Shown in pieces: positions 43,217 to 51,576 of a stretch of DNA of 64,000 nt (position 1 is the stretch's first letter; each line of letters starts with the position of its first letter). The notes under the pieces are model-generated. The model did not search any database and was not told the DNA's origin. It saw only the letters and a program-made list of their open reading frames with translations. This DNA comes from Clostridiales bacterium (GTDB lineage: Bacteria; Bacillota; Clostridia; Oscillospirales; Butyricicoccaceae), in the NCBI GenBank assembly GCA_004555915.1, contig SFJM01000009.1:62001-126000 (forward strand). Direction: 5' to 3'. Made by a program: the position numbers and the translations under genes.

Positions 43217-43540
43217 TTATGACAATCCGATGGTTTCCAGCCAGCTCTGCTCCGCTTCATTCGGCTGGTACACATGCTGCTTCCGCTTGTCCAGCAGCAC
43301 CGTTTTGCCCGCCAGCCTGCCTACCCACATGCCGTCATCCAGACGGCTGGCAAACAGCTGCTGCTCTGCGATTTTTACGGTACGCTGTCCGTTTTTATCC
43401 TCCAGGACAATGCTGCCATATACGGTACCATCCTCCGGCACACCTTCACAGCCGAAATCCGGTTCCTCTACATACAACAGCTTTGCCAGCGGACGAAATA
43501 CTGAGCCATTCAGATCAAACGGTTCCCATTTTCCTGCCAT
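43217..43540 (-). CDS. Hypothetical protein
   Basis: A 107-residue soluble protein I do not recognise. AGGAGG lies nine bases before the ATG at 43540, and the composition is normal for the window, so it is probably expressed. It is beta-strand-rich (GTVYGSIVLEDKNGQRTVKI, GMWVGRLAGKTVLLDKRKQH) and lacks signal sequence, membrane segment or metal motif. It is convergent with the GT39 gene and shares a terminator with it. The antitoxin RNA promoter lies just upstream, diverging from it. Confidence 0.65.
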   Translation of the reverse strand: MAGKWEPFDLNGSVFRPLAKLLYVEEPDFGCEGVPEDGTVYGSIVLEDKNGQRTVKIAEQQLFASRLDDGMWVGRLAGKTVLLDKRKQHVYQPNEAEQSWLETIGLS

Positions 43541-43572
43541 GATGCTCTGCCTCCTTCTTTTTCCCATCCGGC

Positions 43573-43601
43573 TTGACAAATCGCCGGGAAAATAGTATCC
43601 T
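43573..43601 (+). promoter_or_regulatory. Promoter of the antitoxin RNA
   Basis: TTGACA (43573-43578), a 17-base spacer and TATCCT (43596-43601), directed toward the toxin gene. Confidence 0.75.
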
Positions 43602-43607
43602 TGAAGT

Positions 43608-43709
43608 AACAAAAGGGGGCATCCCGGTAAACGGCGATTTCCTCATTTCAACAACAAGCTATAGAAATAACCTGCCTTATGTGGAAGTGAGGCAGGTTAC
43701 TTCTTTTTA
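43608..43709 (+). ncRNA. RatA-like antisense antitoxin RNA
   Basis: The approximately 100-base transcript from the TTGACA/TATCCT promoter ends at AACCTGCCT...AGGCAGGTT (43669-43698) with a T run to 43709. It is antisense to the 3' end of the small toxin gene on the other strand, as in TxpA/RatA. Its 5' part (AGGGGGCATCCCGGTAAACG) shares spacing and layout with the RNA at 47604-47708. The hairpin also terminates the toxin message from the other side. Confidence 0.7.
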
Positions 43710-43780
43710 ATCTGAAGAATCAGATTGATAATGCCAATGATGACCAGCGTATAAGTAAATAACGCTTCATATGTTACCAT
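43697..43780 (-). CDS. Small hydrophobic type I toxin (holin-like, TxpA/Fst group)
   Basis: A 27-residue peptide: MVTYEALFTYT, a hydrophobic stretch LVIIGIINLIL, then QIKKK. This matches the widespread 'putative holin-like toxin' family of Firmicutes type I systems, which damages the membrane. AGGAGG lies eight bases before the ATG. Upstream AGGGCA and GTCCTC can pair with TGCCCT and GAGGAC around the ribosome binding site, so translation is probably shut off in the full-length mRNA. The mRNA starts from TTGACG/TAAGAT at 43916-43888. Confidence 0.82.
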   Translation of the reverse strand: MVTYEALFTYTLVIIGIINLILQIKKK

Positions 43781-43887
43781 AGGGCAGTCCTCCTTTGTAT
43801 TTACTCCAGAGGACATCTGCGAAGTCTGCCCTCTGTCCAGAAATGGAAGAGGAACTCTGCCGTTTACCATCATGATGCCTTATCTGT

Positions 43888-43916
43888 ATCTTACCAGAAC
43901 AAAGAAAATCCGTCAA
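43888..43916 (-). promoter_or_regulatory. Promoter of the toxin mRNA
   Basis: On the minus strand TTGACG (43916-43911) and TAAGAT (43893-43888), 17-base spacer. It overlaps the terminator of the gene upstream. Confidence 0.65.
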
Positions 43917-43955
43917 GGAAGCACCTGTTTCGTGCCGTTTCCCTGACGGATTTTG
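43905..43955. terminator. Terminator after the YbjN-like gene
   Basis: AAAATCCGTCA pairs with TGACGGATTTT around a loop of about 28 bases that holds a smaller hairpin. Confidence 0.75.
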
Positions 43956-43957
43956 CA

Positions 43958-44377
43958 TTATTTCAGTACCTTGTCGATTTTTTCCTGTACCTCATCCAGC
44001 ACGCTGAATACCCGGCGCAGCATTTCCCAGCATACCCGTGGTGCGCTTGCCGTGGTAATCACGGCATCTGCTGCCGCTGCCACCTCGCTGTCACTGTCAA
44101 GGAAAAACCGTACCCAGGCATAATTCGCATTCAGGTCATTGAGCAGCTTAAGCATCGGACGCTGCCGGTCCGTGGGCACCTTGCCCAGCTTGTAGCAGCG
44201 GATACCGAATTCCGTGCCATCCGAGCTGAATACCATGGCAATGTTATACAAAATACTGGTTTTGCCTGCCAGCTCCACGGCAACATAATGGCTGCCGTCC
44301 GGCTGTGCGTCATGCATATGCCGGATATCGTGTCGTTCCAGCCGTTCAATAAAAGCTTCTGCGGATGCGTTTCCCAT
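43958..44377 (-). CDS. YbjN-like domain protein
   Basis: A 139-residue cytoplasmic protein. SILYNIAMVFSSDGTEFGIRCYKLGKVP and MLKLLNDLNANYAWVRFFLD (the alternation of beta strands and a helix typical of YbjN/T3SS-chaperone-like folds) support this family. YbjN proteins are small regulators or chaperones of unknown mechanism. GAGAATC-type spacing before the ATG is short of a clear site, but upstream GGAGG is present. It is the last gene of the rsmF-type operon. Confidence 0.6.
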   Translation of the reverse strand: MGNASAEAFIERLERHDIRHMHDAQPDGSHYVAVELAGKTSILYNIAMVFSSDGTEFGIRCYKLGKVPTDRQRPMLKLLNDLNANYAWVRFFLDSDSEVAAAADAVITTASAPRVCWEMLRRVFSVLDEVQEKIDKVLK

Positions 44378-44410
44378 GATTCTCTCCTCCTATACGCCCT
44401 GATGTTCCGT

Positions 44411-45799
44411 TTATTTTCCTACCCAGCGCAGGCCCTTGGGATAATGGTTTTTCATCATCCCGCCTGCTGCCTTGCCCCAGCCGAGGACAAAGCCATCTGC
44501 TGTGACAACTGTCCAGCCCTTTTCCCCGTCATAGGGGAAGGTTTCTCCCCGCAGATAGGCTTCCGCGCTGCCGTCTGCCTCATGTAAATTGCATACCCGG
44601 CAAAAATCCTCTGCCGGTAATGCATGAGACAGGGCATGGGCAGGCTCCAGACGGTTCTTTTTCAGTGTACCCAGTTCCACCCCACAGGCCTTCACCCGCA
44701 GACCGGATAAATCCAAGGCACATGCATTGGGAAGCAGGAACAGCTTTTCCTTCCGCAGCACAATCAAACTGTCTGCGGGCAAGGTTTTGACCTGCTCCTG
44801 TACCAGCTTGATGCCGGTATCCAGCAGCTCCTGTTCCTTGCGGGACAGTTTTTTCCGTTCCTGCGCCACATGGCCTTCTGCGGTATCCGTCCGGCGCAGG
44901 ACAGCGGCAAAATGCCCTTCTCCATCCAGCTTATGCGGCCACAGCCGGAATGCCTTTGCCGTATCCGGATGTCCGTTTTCCGCCCATTCCGGATGGGCTG
45001 GTGACAGCTGTGCCGGTGCAGGTTCTACCGCAACCATTTCAAATTCCGGATGTCGTTCCAGGAACCGGGAAATACTGCCCTCATCCTCCTCCGGTGCAAA
45101 GGTACAGGTCGAATATACCAGCTTTCCGCCGCCCCGCAGCATCTCCGCGGCGCAGTCCAGAATATCCGCCTGACGTTCGGCGCAAAAGGCAGGCAATTCC
45201 GGGGTCCATTCCATCTGTGCCGGATTGTCCTCCTTACGGAACATGCCCTCACCGGAACAGGGGGCATCCACCACAATGGTATCAAAGAAATGGGGGAATT
45301 TCTGTGCCAGATGCTCCGGTGTTTCATTACAGACAATGCAATTGGCAATGCCCATGCGTTCCACGCTCTGGGCAAGGATGGCAGCCCGTCCCGGATGGAT
45401 TTCATTGGCGACCAGTACGCCCTTTCCCTGCATCCGGCCTGCCAGATGGGTGGTTTTGCCGCCCGGTGCGGCGCATAAGTCCAGAATCCGTTCACCGGGC
45501 TGTGCATCTGCCAGTGTCCCCACTGCCATGGCAGAAGGTTCCTGGATATAATATACACCGGCTTCATACCAGGGATGCCGTCCCGGACGCTGCTGCTCCG
45601 GATAGAAAAAGCCTTCCTCTGCCCATGGTACAGAGGTGAGGGTAAAGGGTGCCTGACGGGCAAAGTCCTCCGGTGTGGTTTTCAATGGATTGACCCGAAG
45701 GCCTCTTGCCTGCGGGCGTGCCAGCGCGTCACGGAATGCGGGATATTCCTCACCCAGCAGCCGCTGCATCCGCTGTTCAAATGCCTGGGGTAATGCCAT
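44411..45799 (-). CDS. rRNA (cytosine-5-)-methyltransferase, RsmF/NOL1-NOP2 family
   Basis: A 462-residue RNA m5C methyltransferase. AAPGGKTTHLAGRMQGKGVL (SAM site, motif I), VDAPCSGEGMFRKE (catalytic Cys and motif IV) and YSTCTFAPEEDEG (motif VI, second Cys) are clear. The C-terminal part (about 300-462) is the PUA-type RsmF extension ending in GYGKAAGG-like WGKAAGGMMKNHYPKGLRW. It probably methylates 16S rRNA. The N-terminus MALPQAFEQRMQRLLGEEYP fits the chosen start. Confidence 0.92.
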   Translation of the reverse strand: MALPQAFEQRMQRLLGEEYPAFRDALARPQARGLRVNPLKTTPEDFARQAPFTLTSVPWAEEGFFYPEQQRPGRHPWYEAGVYYIQEPSAMAVGTLADAQPGERILDLCAAPGGKTTHLAGRMQGKGVLVANEIHPGRAAILAQSVERMGIANCIVCNETPEHLAQKFPHFFDTIVVDAPCSGEGMFRKEDNPAQMEWTPELPAFCAERQADILDCAAEMLRGGGKLVYSTCTFAPEEDEGSISRFLERHPEFEMVAVEPAPAQLSPAHPEWAENGHPDTAKAFRLWPHKLDGEGHFAAVLRRTDTAEGHVAQERKKLSRKEQELLDTGIKLVQEQVKTLPADSLIVLRKEKLFLLPNACALDLSGLRVKACGVELGTLKKNRLEPAHALSHALPAEDFCRVCNLHEADGSAEAYLRGETFPYDGEKGWTVVTADGFVLGWGKAAGGMMKNHYPKGLRWVGK

Positions 45800-45809
45800 G
45801 GCAATCCTC

Positions 45810-46004
45810 CTATTTTCGTTGATAATAAACCGTCAGCATGCCATTGGCAATGGTACACACCAGCAACAGCAGCATCAGGGCTTTGGGCAGACCGGAGGTC
45901 AGGAACTGCATCATCGGATTAAAATAATCCAGAATCCACAGCACCACAAACAGGATGGACAACACAATGGTCACATGGGGCAGCAATGCTTTCAGCCACT
46001 TCAT
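45810..46004 (-). CDS. Small two-helix membrane protein
   Basis: A 64-residue protein with two hydrophobic segments (PHVTIVLSILFVVLWILDYF and KALMLLLLVCTIANGMLTVY) and short charged ends. Its ATG overlaps the stop of the phosphodiester glycosidase gene by four bases (ATGA), so the two are translationally coupled. Function unknown; coupling suggests it works with, or anchors, the glycosidase. Ten bases separate it from the RsmF-type gene, so the three may be one operon. Confidence 0.7.
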   Translation of the reverse strand: MKWLKALLPHVTIVLSILFVVLWILDYFNPMMQFLTSGLPKALMLLLLVCTIANGMLTVYYQRK

Positions 46005-47035
46005 TTCTGCACCTCCTGTTTGACCTCACCGATATAAATGATATCACTGATGGTACGGCCTGCGCCAATGGGCTGGCTCACCTGTTTGCCGTCATACACC
46101 ATGACAGCGGATTTGCCGCCATCCAGATTATAGGCTGTCATACAGCCCTCCTCCTGCATCAGAGCTGCCAGCTGGTTCATGGTGACACCGGCAGAATAAT
46201 CCTCCTGTCTGCCATCCACAACCACAAATTTATAATGTCCCGGTGCCACATAGCCGATTGCCGCACGGGGATTGATTTTATTCAGATATTCGGTGGAATG
46301 GAAGGCTTCCAGAATGCCGCCATTGCCATCCAGCAATGCGGGGCCAAAGGTCCATGCCTGCCATGCGCCCTGTGCCATAACAGCTTCCGCATCAAACTGC
46401 GATGCGGAATAGGTTTTCATCACGCCATCCCGGAACAGCACGCACACATCCGAGGTGCCCGGATCGCTGTCATACAATACGCCGTTGCGAATCACGCAGG
46501 CACTGTCACTTTCGCCATAAGAGTCGCCGGAAATCGCTAAAATGGCATGGTTTTCCTTTGCCATGGTGCTGACAAAACTCCGGATATTTTTGCCGTACAT
46601 ATTGTCGGCAAAGGCAGTCTGTACCGCCTGTATGGTGGATACATAAATATCTGCCGTATAATAAACCAGCGGTTCCCCGTTTACGGTACAGGAAACCTGT
46701 TCGATTTTGATTTCTGATGTTGTACCGGCATATTCCTGCAGGGTTTTGCGTGTTTTCTCCACGGCGAGGAACTGTTCGATTTGCTCCTGGTCTGCCGCAA
46801 TCGACAGGGTATCCGCATGGCTCCAGTCATTCTGGCTGGCTGCGGTAATGCCCAGATCCACGCCGCTGCCCTCGGATGGCAGAGCGAACTGTGTGACCGC
46901 TGTTTCTTCGGTCTGTTCCACCTTTGTGCCCTGTGGGATGACATACAGCACCAATAGGACAAGGCCCACACAAATCGCTGCGGCAGCCAAATCCGCAAGG
47001 ACCAGTGCCGACACCGGCAGCTTCCGTTTGTCCAT
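46001..47035 (-). CDS. Phosphodiester glycosidase (NAGPA) family protein
   Basis: A 344-residue membrane-anchored protein with one N-terminal helix (about 8-30) and an extracellular NAGPA/phosphodiester glycosidase domain from about 130. SFVSTMAKENHAILAISGDS-YGESDSACVIRNG, FGPALLDGNG and LAALMQEEGCMTAYNLDGGK are diagnostic, the last holding the catalytic region. Relatives remove sugars from glycopolymers in spores and walls. It shares a four-base overlap with the next small gene. Its neighbours include many envelope genes. Confidence 0.88.
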   Translation of the reverse strand: MDKRKLPVSALVLADLAAAAICVGLVLLVLYVIPQGTKVEQTEETAVTQFALPSEGSGVDLGITAASQNDWSHADTLSIAADQEQIEQFLAVEKTRKTLQEYAGTTSEIKIEQVSCTVNGEPLVYYTADIYVSTIQAVQTAFADNMYGKNIRSFVSTMAKENHAILAISGDSYGESDSACVIRNGVLYDSDPGTSDVCVLFRDGVMKTYSASQFDAEAVMAQGAWQAWTFGPALLDGNGGILEAFHSTEYLNKINPRAAIGYVAPGHYKFVVVDGRQEDYSAGVTMNQLAALMQEEGCMTAYNLDGGKSAVMVYDGKQVSQPIGAGRTISDIIYIGEVKQEVQK

Positions 47036-47257
47036 TTCCTCCGTCCTTTCTGTTTTCCCTGTTTGTATTATAGCACGGCAGGCGCATAAAATTAAGCCAC
47101 AGCAGGAAATTTACACCATAGCTTCCAAAAAGAAAACGCTCCCTTCGGACTGGCCGGATGGAGCGTTTGTTTGATTGTGTAAAATATCTCGCTGAATCAT
47201 TGCGATGAATCCGTCAGATTTACGTTTTAATGCCCCAGCAGGGTTTATGTCTGGATG

Positions 47258-47510
47258 TATCAATCGTAAATTTGGAGAAAACCTGCTTTTTTCCTGCTAC
47301 TCCCTCCGTCATTTGCTGACGCAAATGACACCTCCCTCAGAGGAGGGAGGCTTTTTCCCGGAATGGTTTCATTGATATCTCGGACAGTAATATGGTCGGT
47401 TCAATCCAAAGGCTCTCTCAGAGGAGAGAGCTGTCAGCGCAGCTGACTGAGAGAGTATCATCGCATTTTCAACTTCGTACAGAGATACGCTTGATACGGC
47501 AGATTTACGT
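47258..47510 (-). repeat. Hairpin-pair repeats, two head-to-head copies
   Basis: At 47258-47356 a reversed copy: tail TATCAATCGTAAATTTGG, then CTCCCTCCGTCATTTGCTGA, CGCAAATGACACCTCCCTC and GAGGGAGG. At 47411-47510 a direct copy with CTCTCTCAGAGGAGAGAG, CAGCGCAGCTG and tail ATACGCTTGATACGGCAGAT. I see no gene in 47036-47784 apart from these and the RNA below. Confidence 0.7.
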
Positions 47511-47603
47511 TTACTCTTTCCAGGATGGGAGGCTTTGTCAGCCAAGGTCGCATTCTGTCGTTCCGCTTGACGGTATAACCGGATTCTGTTAAGATAACAC
47601 TGC

Positions 47604-47708
47604 AATAAAAAGCAGGAAGTAACCGCTAAATCCCACTAAAGCGATTACTTCTTAGCTAATTCGTCTTTTCGGGAAACACCGTCATCGGTATGTCTTTTCC
47701 CTCTTTGT
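47604..47708 (-). ncRNA. Orphan RatA-like antitoxin RNA
   Basis: On the minus strand TTGACA (47743-47738) and TATGCT (47720-47715) with a 17-base spacer start a transcript of about 105 bases ending in AAGTAATCGCT...AGCGGTTACTT (47650-47617) and a T run. The layout matches the antitoxin RNA at 43608: an AAAGAGGG/AAAAGGGGG region, a short hairpin, and a terminator containing GAAGTAA. No toxin ORF converges from the other strand; only a SRK-stop remnant lies at the expected place. Confidence 0.6.
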
Positions 47709-47784
47709 ACCTTTAGCATAGCATTTTGCTGTGATTTTGTCAATCATTTCAGATAAAGAAACCCTCTGTCGAAAGGATGTTTTT

Positions 47785-48597
47785 ATGTTAGACAAGATTC
47801 GTGTGATTGTATCCGATTTTGATGGCACGCTGCTGGATGATGAAAAGCGTTTGCCGGAACAGTTCCCTGCCCTGTTGGATGCGCTGGAGCAGCGGAATAT
47901 CCGCTTTATTGCTGCCAGCGGACGGCAGTATTACAACATCCGCGCCCAGCTGCCGGACGGCATGGCAGACCGTGTGGATTATATCGCGGAAAATGGCGCC
48001 ATGACCGTACAAAACAATGAAATCTGCTGGGTGGATGAAATGCCTGCCGCCGATGTAACGGAAATTGTGCATACCATTCGTCAGACAGAAGGCGCTTATC
48101 CCATTCTCTGTGGTGCACAATGTGCGTACTTTGAAAACGGGGATATTGATGAAATGTTATTCCATGCCGGCCTGTATTATGCCCGGCTGAAGCTGGTACC
48201 CGATGTACTGGAAGCTATTTCGGATGATGCCATCTGTAAAATTGCGGTATTCCACAACCATGATGCGGAGCATGTTTCCTATCCGGCTTTGCTGCCCTAT
48301 GCCGACCGGATGCAGGTTGCCCTGTCCGGTGACTGCTGGGTGGATGTCATGAACAAATCCGTCAGCAAGGGCGCCGCTCTGCAGGAACTGCTCCGCCGGA
48401 TGGACATCGCGCCGGAACACTGCATGGCCTTCGGCGATTATCTCAATGATATCGAACTGCTGCAGGCCAGCGGACATCCCTATGCCATGGAAAACGCCCA
48501 TCCCCAGCTGCTGGAGCTGTTCCCGAACACCAGCGGACATAACAACCATGGCGGCGTGGTAACCACCATCTGCCGGGAGCTGGGGATTGAGGTTTAA
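47785..48597 (+). CDS. Cof-type HAD phosphatase
   Basis: A 270-residue cytoplasmic HAD hydrolase of the Cof (type IIB) branch. Motif I is VSDFDGTLLD (about 8-17), the C2B cap fills the middle (VDYIAENGAMTVQNNEICWV), and motif IV is MAFGDYLNDIELL near 225, with VSKGAALQELLRR before it. Substrates of such enzymes include sugar phosphates and flavin mononucleotide. AAAGGATG lies six bases before the ATG; the frame continues upstream without a site. It is a single gene. Confidence 0.92.
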   Translation: MLDKIRVIVSDFDGTLLDDEKRLPEQFPALLDALEQRNIRFIAASGRQYYNIRAQLPDGMADRVDYIAENGAMTVQNNEICWVDEMPAADVTEIVHTIRQTEGAYPILCGAQCAYFENGDIDEMLFHAGLYYARLKLVPDVLEAISDDAICKIAVFHNHDAEHVSYPALLPYADRMQVALSGDCWVDVMNKSVSKGAALQELLRRMDIAPEHCMAFGDYLNDIELLQASGHPYAMENAHPQLLELFPNTSGHNNHGGVVTTICRELGIEV

Positions 48598-48611
48598 ACG
48601 CTCTCCCTCCG

Positions 48612-49673
48612 TCATTTCGTTGCAATCTTCTCCACCTTCGTCCCGGTGTAATAATGCAGCAGAATCTCCTGATAGCTGCTGCCCTGTTCCGCCATGCTCT
48701 TTGCGCCGTACTGGCTCATGCCTACCCCATGGCCATAGCCCTGGGTATGGAAGGTAATCGACGTATCGGTGGTTTTGATGGTGAAATGAGTGGAATTCAG
48801 CCCGAACAGCTGCCGCACCTGTGTGCCCTTTAACGACTTGCCGCCGATTTTACAGGTGGTGACGCCGCCGGCCTCAGAGGACTCAATATCCGTAAACCAG
48901 GTCTTTGGCAAACCGGTCAGGTTGATATCCGGATATTCTGCCAGCATAATCTGTCGGAATTCCTCTGCGCCAAAGGTCTCTGACGCATCATATTCCGGAC
49001 AGGCATCATCTCCTGTGCTGTCCACGGCAACCAGATAGGGGATATCTGTCCCCCAGACACTGACTGCCGATTCGGTCTGTTCCGCCGCCGCAGAATGAAA
49101 TACAGCCGCAATTGGGCTGCCGTTATAGGTGACAATTTCCCCCTCTGTCGCCTTGACGGCAGCCTGTACTTTTTCTGTCCATTCCTCCGCCTTATTGCCC
49201 CACAGAGACTCCGCCTGTGTATCCAGTTCCACAAAGGCTGCACAATGGGTATAATCATCACACACTGCCGCATCCGGATGGGTTTCATCCTTTCCCAAAG
49301 ATTGTTTATAGACAGCAAAGGTACGTGCTGCCGTAGCCTGTGCCTGTAGTGCCGCTTCCGGAAAGGAGGCCGGCATTTCCGCTGCCACAGCGCCTGCCGT
49401 ATACTCCTCCAGTGTCATTTCCTTTACCGTTCCTTTTACGGATACTGCAATCATTGCTGCATCATCCTGCACCTCTGCGCCACTTCCTGCATCTTCGCCG
49501 GCATCCTCTGCATTTTGCCCATCCGAAGCCTGCGAATCCAAAATATTTTCTACATTTTGAACGGTATGGATTTTTTCTTCCGTATCCCCTCTTTTTTGGT
49601 AATTTTGGAATCCTAACGGTGCAATATATACCAGAAATATGACCATTATAACCAATAAAAATAAGCGTTTCAT
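48612..49673 (-). CDS. spoIID: Stage II sporulation protein D
   Basis: A 353-residue peptidoglycan lytic transglycosylase that, with SpoIIM and SpoIIP, drives engulfment of the forespore. One N-terminal helix (about 3-22) anchors it, then an acidic linker. The domain begins LEEYTAGAVAAEMPASFPEA, with the catalytic Glu, and includes SAAAEQTESAVSVWGTDIPY and FHTQGYGHGVGMSQYGAKSM at the end. The ATG at 49673 follows AAGGAAGG. It diverges from citrate synthase. Confidence 0.92.
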   Translation of the reverse strand: MKRLFLLVIMVIFLVYIAPLGFQNYQKRGDTEEKIHTVQNVENILDSQASDGQNAEDAGEDAGSGAEVQDDAAMIAVSVKGTVKEMTLEEYTAGAVAAEMPASFPEAALQAQATAARTFAVYKQSLGKDETHPDAAVCDDYTHCAAFVELDTQAESLWGNKAEEWTEKVQAAVKATEGEIVTYNGSPIAAVFHSAAAEQTESAVSVWGTDIPYLVAVDSTGDDACPEYDASETFGAEEFRQIMLAEYPDINLTGLPKTWFTDIESSEAGGVTTCKIGGKSLKGTQVRQLFGLNSTHFTIKTTDTSITFHTQGYGHGVGMSQYGAKSMAEQGSSYQEILLHYYTGTKVEKIATK

Positions 49674-49708
49674 GACATATTTCCTTCCTTTCCGGCTACA
49701 GTCCGTAT

Positions 49709-49737
49709 TTGACATACTTGCAGGATTGATGTAATAT
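49709..49737 (+). promoter_or_regulatory. Promoter of citrate synthase
   Basis: TTGACA (49709-49714), a 17-base spacer and TAATAT (49732-49737), about 90 bases before the start. Confidence 0.7.
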
Positions 49738-49828
49738 ATAATTCATCAAAAGTACTCCTGTTCCGTCTTTTGTTGCATATACCCACTTTTTACAGAAGAT
49801 GGAATACCTGAATGACGAGGTGATACCT

Positions 49829-51193
49829 ATGGTTGACATGATGAAAAACATGCGTTCTTCTGTCATTGACAATCTATGCAATAATTTCCAGGAAAATAAC
49901 CTGATTCAGCCGAAGATGTTCTCCAAGTATGGTGTCAAGCGCGGCCTGCGCAACGCAGATGGCACCGGTGTTCTCGCCGGCATTACCTGTGTATCCAATG
50001 TACATGGTTATATGGTCAATGAAGGTGAAGTGGAACCGATTGAAGGCCGCCTGACCTACCGCGGCCATAACCTGTATGACCTGCTGGATGGCTTTGATGC
50101 AGAGGATCGTTTTGGTTTCCCGGAAACCTCTTATCTTCTGCTGTGCGGTTCCCTGCCGAATCAGGAACAGCTGGATGACTTTACCGAGCTTCTGGCGGAT
50201 AACACCGCCCTGCCGGATGGCTTCACCGAGGATGTCATCATGCGCGCGCCCAGCCGTGACCTGATGAACAAGCTGGCGGTTTCCACCCTGGCATTATATT
50301 CCTATGACCCCAATCCGGATGATACCAGTCTGGAAAATATTGTCCGGCAGGCCGTCAACCTGATTGCCAAGTTCCCGGTTATCATTTCCCATGCCTATCA
50401 GGCCAAGCGCCGGTATTTCGACAATGCATCCATGTTCCTGCATATGCCGGACCGCAACTATACCACGGCGGAAAATATCCTGAGCCTGATCCGTCCGGAC
50501 GGCATGTTTACCCGTGAGGAAGCCATGCTGCTTGACCGCTGTCTGATTATCCATGCGGAGCATGGCGGCGGTAACAACTCCGCGTTTACGACCCGCGTGG
50601 TATCCTCCTCCGCAACCGATACCTATTCTGCCATTGCCGCTGCAATCGGTTCCCTCAAGGGCCCCCGTCACGGCGGCGCGAACCTGCGTGTCTGCAAGCA
50701 GTTTGATGAAATGAAGGCAAATATCGCCAACTGGGAGGATGAGGACGAGGTTCTGGCGTACCTGTGCAAGATTCTGCGCAAGGAAGCCGGTGACGGCTCC
50801 GGCCTGATTTACGGCATGGGCCATGCGGTATATACCCTGTCTGACCCCCGTGCCGTTGCACTGAAGAATACCGCCCGTCCGCTTGCCGCACAGAAGGGCT
50901 TTGAACGGGAATTCAACCTCATCGAGCTGACCGAACGTCTGGCGCCGGAGGCCTTTTACCGTGTCCGCGGCGAGCACAAGATCATGTGTGCCAATGTGGA
51001 TATGTATTCCGGCCTGGTATATGAGATGCTGGGCATTCCGCAGGAAATGTATACCCCGCTGTTTGCCGCTGCACGTATTGTCGGCTGGCTGGCACACCGC
51101 ATTGAGGAGGTAACCACCGGCGGCAAGATCATCCGTCCGGCATACAAGCCGATTATCTCCCGTTCCAGCTACACTGCCATGGGCAACAGATAA
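49829..51193 (+). CDS. Citrate synthase
   Basis: A 454-residue type I citrate synthase. LTYRGHNLYDLLDGFD, the active-site His in IIHAEHGGGNNSAFTTR (about 250), the GSLKGPRHGGAN motif, the second His in IYGMGHAVYTLSDPRA (about 330), and Asp in MCANVDMYSGLVYEMLGIPQ are all present. The enzyme condenses acetyl-CoA with oxaloacetate, probably for glutamate synthesis in an anaerobe. The ATG at 49829 lies after GAGGTGAT; the frame's earlier ATG lacks spacing. Codon bias is high. It ends in its own terminator. Confidence 0.93.
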   Translation: MVDMMKNMRSSVIDNLCNNFQENNLIQPKMFSKYGVKRGLRNADGTGVLAGITCVSNVHGYMVNEGEVEPIEGRLTYRGHNLYDLLDGFDAEDRFGFPETSYLLLCGSLPNQEQLDDFTELLADNTALPDGFTEDVIMRAPSRDLMNKLAVSTLALYSYDPNPDDTSLENIVRQAVNLIAKFPVIISHAYQAKRRYFDNASMFLHMPDRNYTTAENILSLIRPDGMFTREEAMLLDRCLIIHAEHGGGNNSAFTTRVVSSSATDTYSAIAAAIGSLKGPRHGGANLRVCKQFDEMKANIANWEDEDEVLAYLCKILRKEAGDGSGLIYGMGHAVYTLSDPRAVALKNTARPLAAQKGFEREFNLIELTERLAPEAFYRVRGEHKIMCANVDMYSGLVYEMLGIPQEMYTPLFAAARIVGWLAHRIEEVTTGGKIIRPAYKPIISRSSYTAMGNR

Positions 51194-51218
51194 AAATGTG
51201 ATTTTTTTCCATAAAAAA

Positions 51219-51251
51219 GAGGATGCCTGAAAAAAATGGCATCCTCTTTTT
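51219..51251 (+). terminator. Terminator after citrate synthase
   Basis: AGAGGATGCC and GGCATCCTCT pair around an A-rich loop and are followed by TTTTTA. Confidence 0.85.
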
Positions 51252-51286
51252 ATTTTCCCCCCAAGACAGGGCAGCGCTTTGCCGGG

Positions 51287-51467
51287 CAAAAAAAGAACTG
51301 CCAATGCGGGGGAAGCACTGGCAGTTCTCGCATGTCGTGGAAGTTTTGGGGGATGATAAAAACACAACATGCACAATTGGGGATGATATAAAGCACTATC
51401 TGGGGGATATGACGTGCTTTAAACAAAATTGGGATTTTGTCGGGCCCGTTTGTCTCCAAACGAGCTT
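51287..51467 (-). ncRNA. Candidate small RNA with C-rich hairpin loops
   Basis: A strong promoter (TTGACT at 51503-51498, 18-base spacer, TATAAT at 51479-51474) and a strong terminator (AGAACTGCCA...TGGCAGTTCT plus seven T) bound about 180 bases with no ORF on this strand. In order: CGTTTG-GAGA-CAAACG; ACAAAAT-CCCA-ATTTTGT; AAAGCAC...GTGCTTT with ATCCCCCA in the loop; a single-stranded ATCCCC; GCATGTTGTG...CACGACATGC (ten pairs) with ATCCCCC in its loop; and the terminator hairpin with TTCCCCC in its loop. It matches no family I can name. Confidence 0.7.
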
Positions 51468-51576
51468 GGCATTATTATAACGCATTCCATTGGAAAAAGT
51501 CAATACATCTAATCCGCTTCTATTGAAATTTCATAAAAAATTCATGTGTTTATTCTGTGTCGAAAAAGTTGACGTG

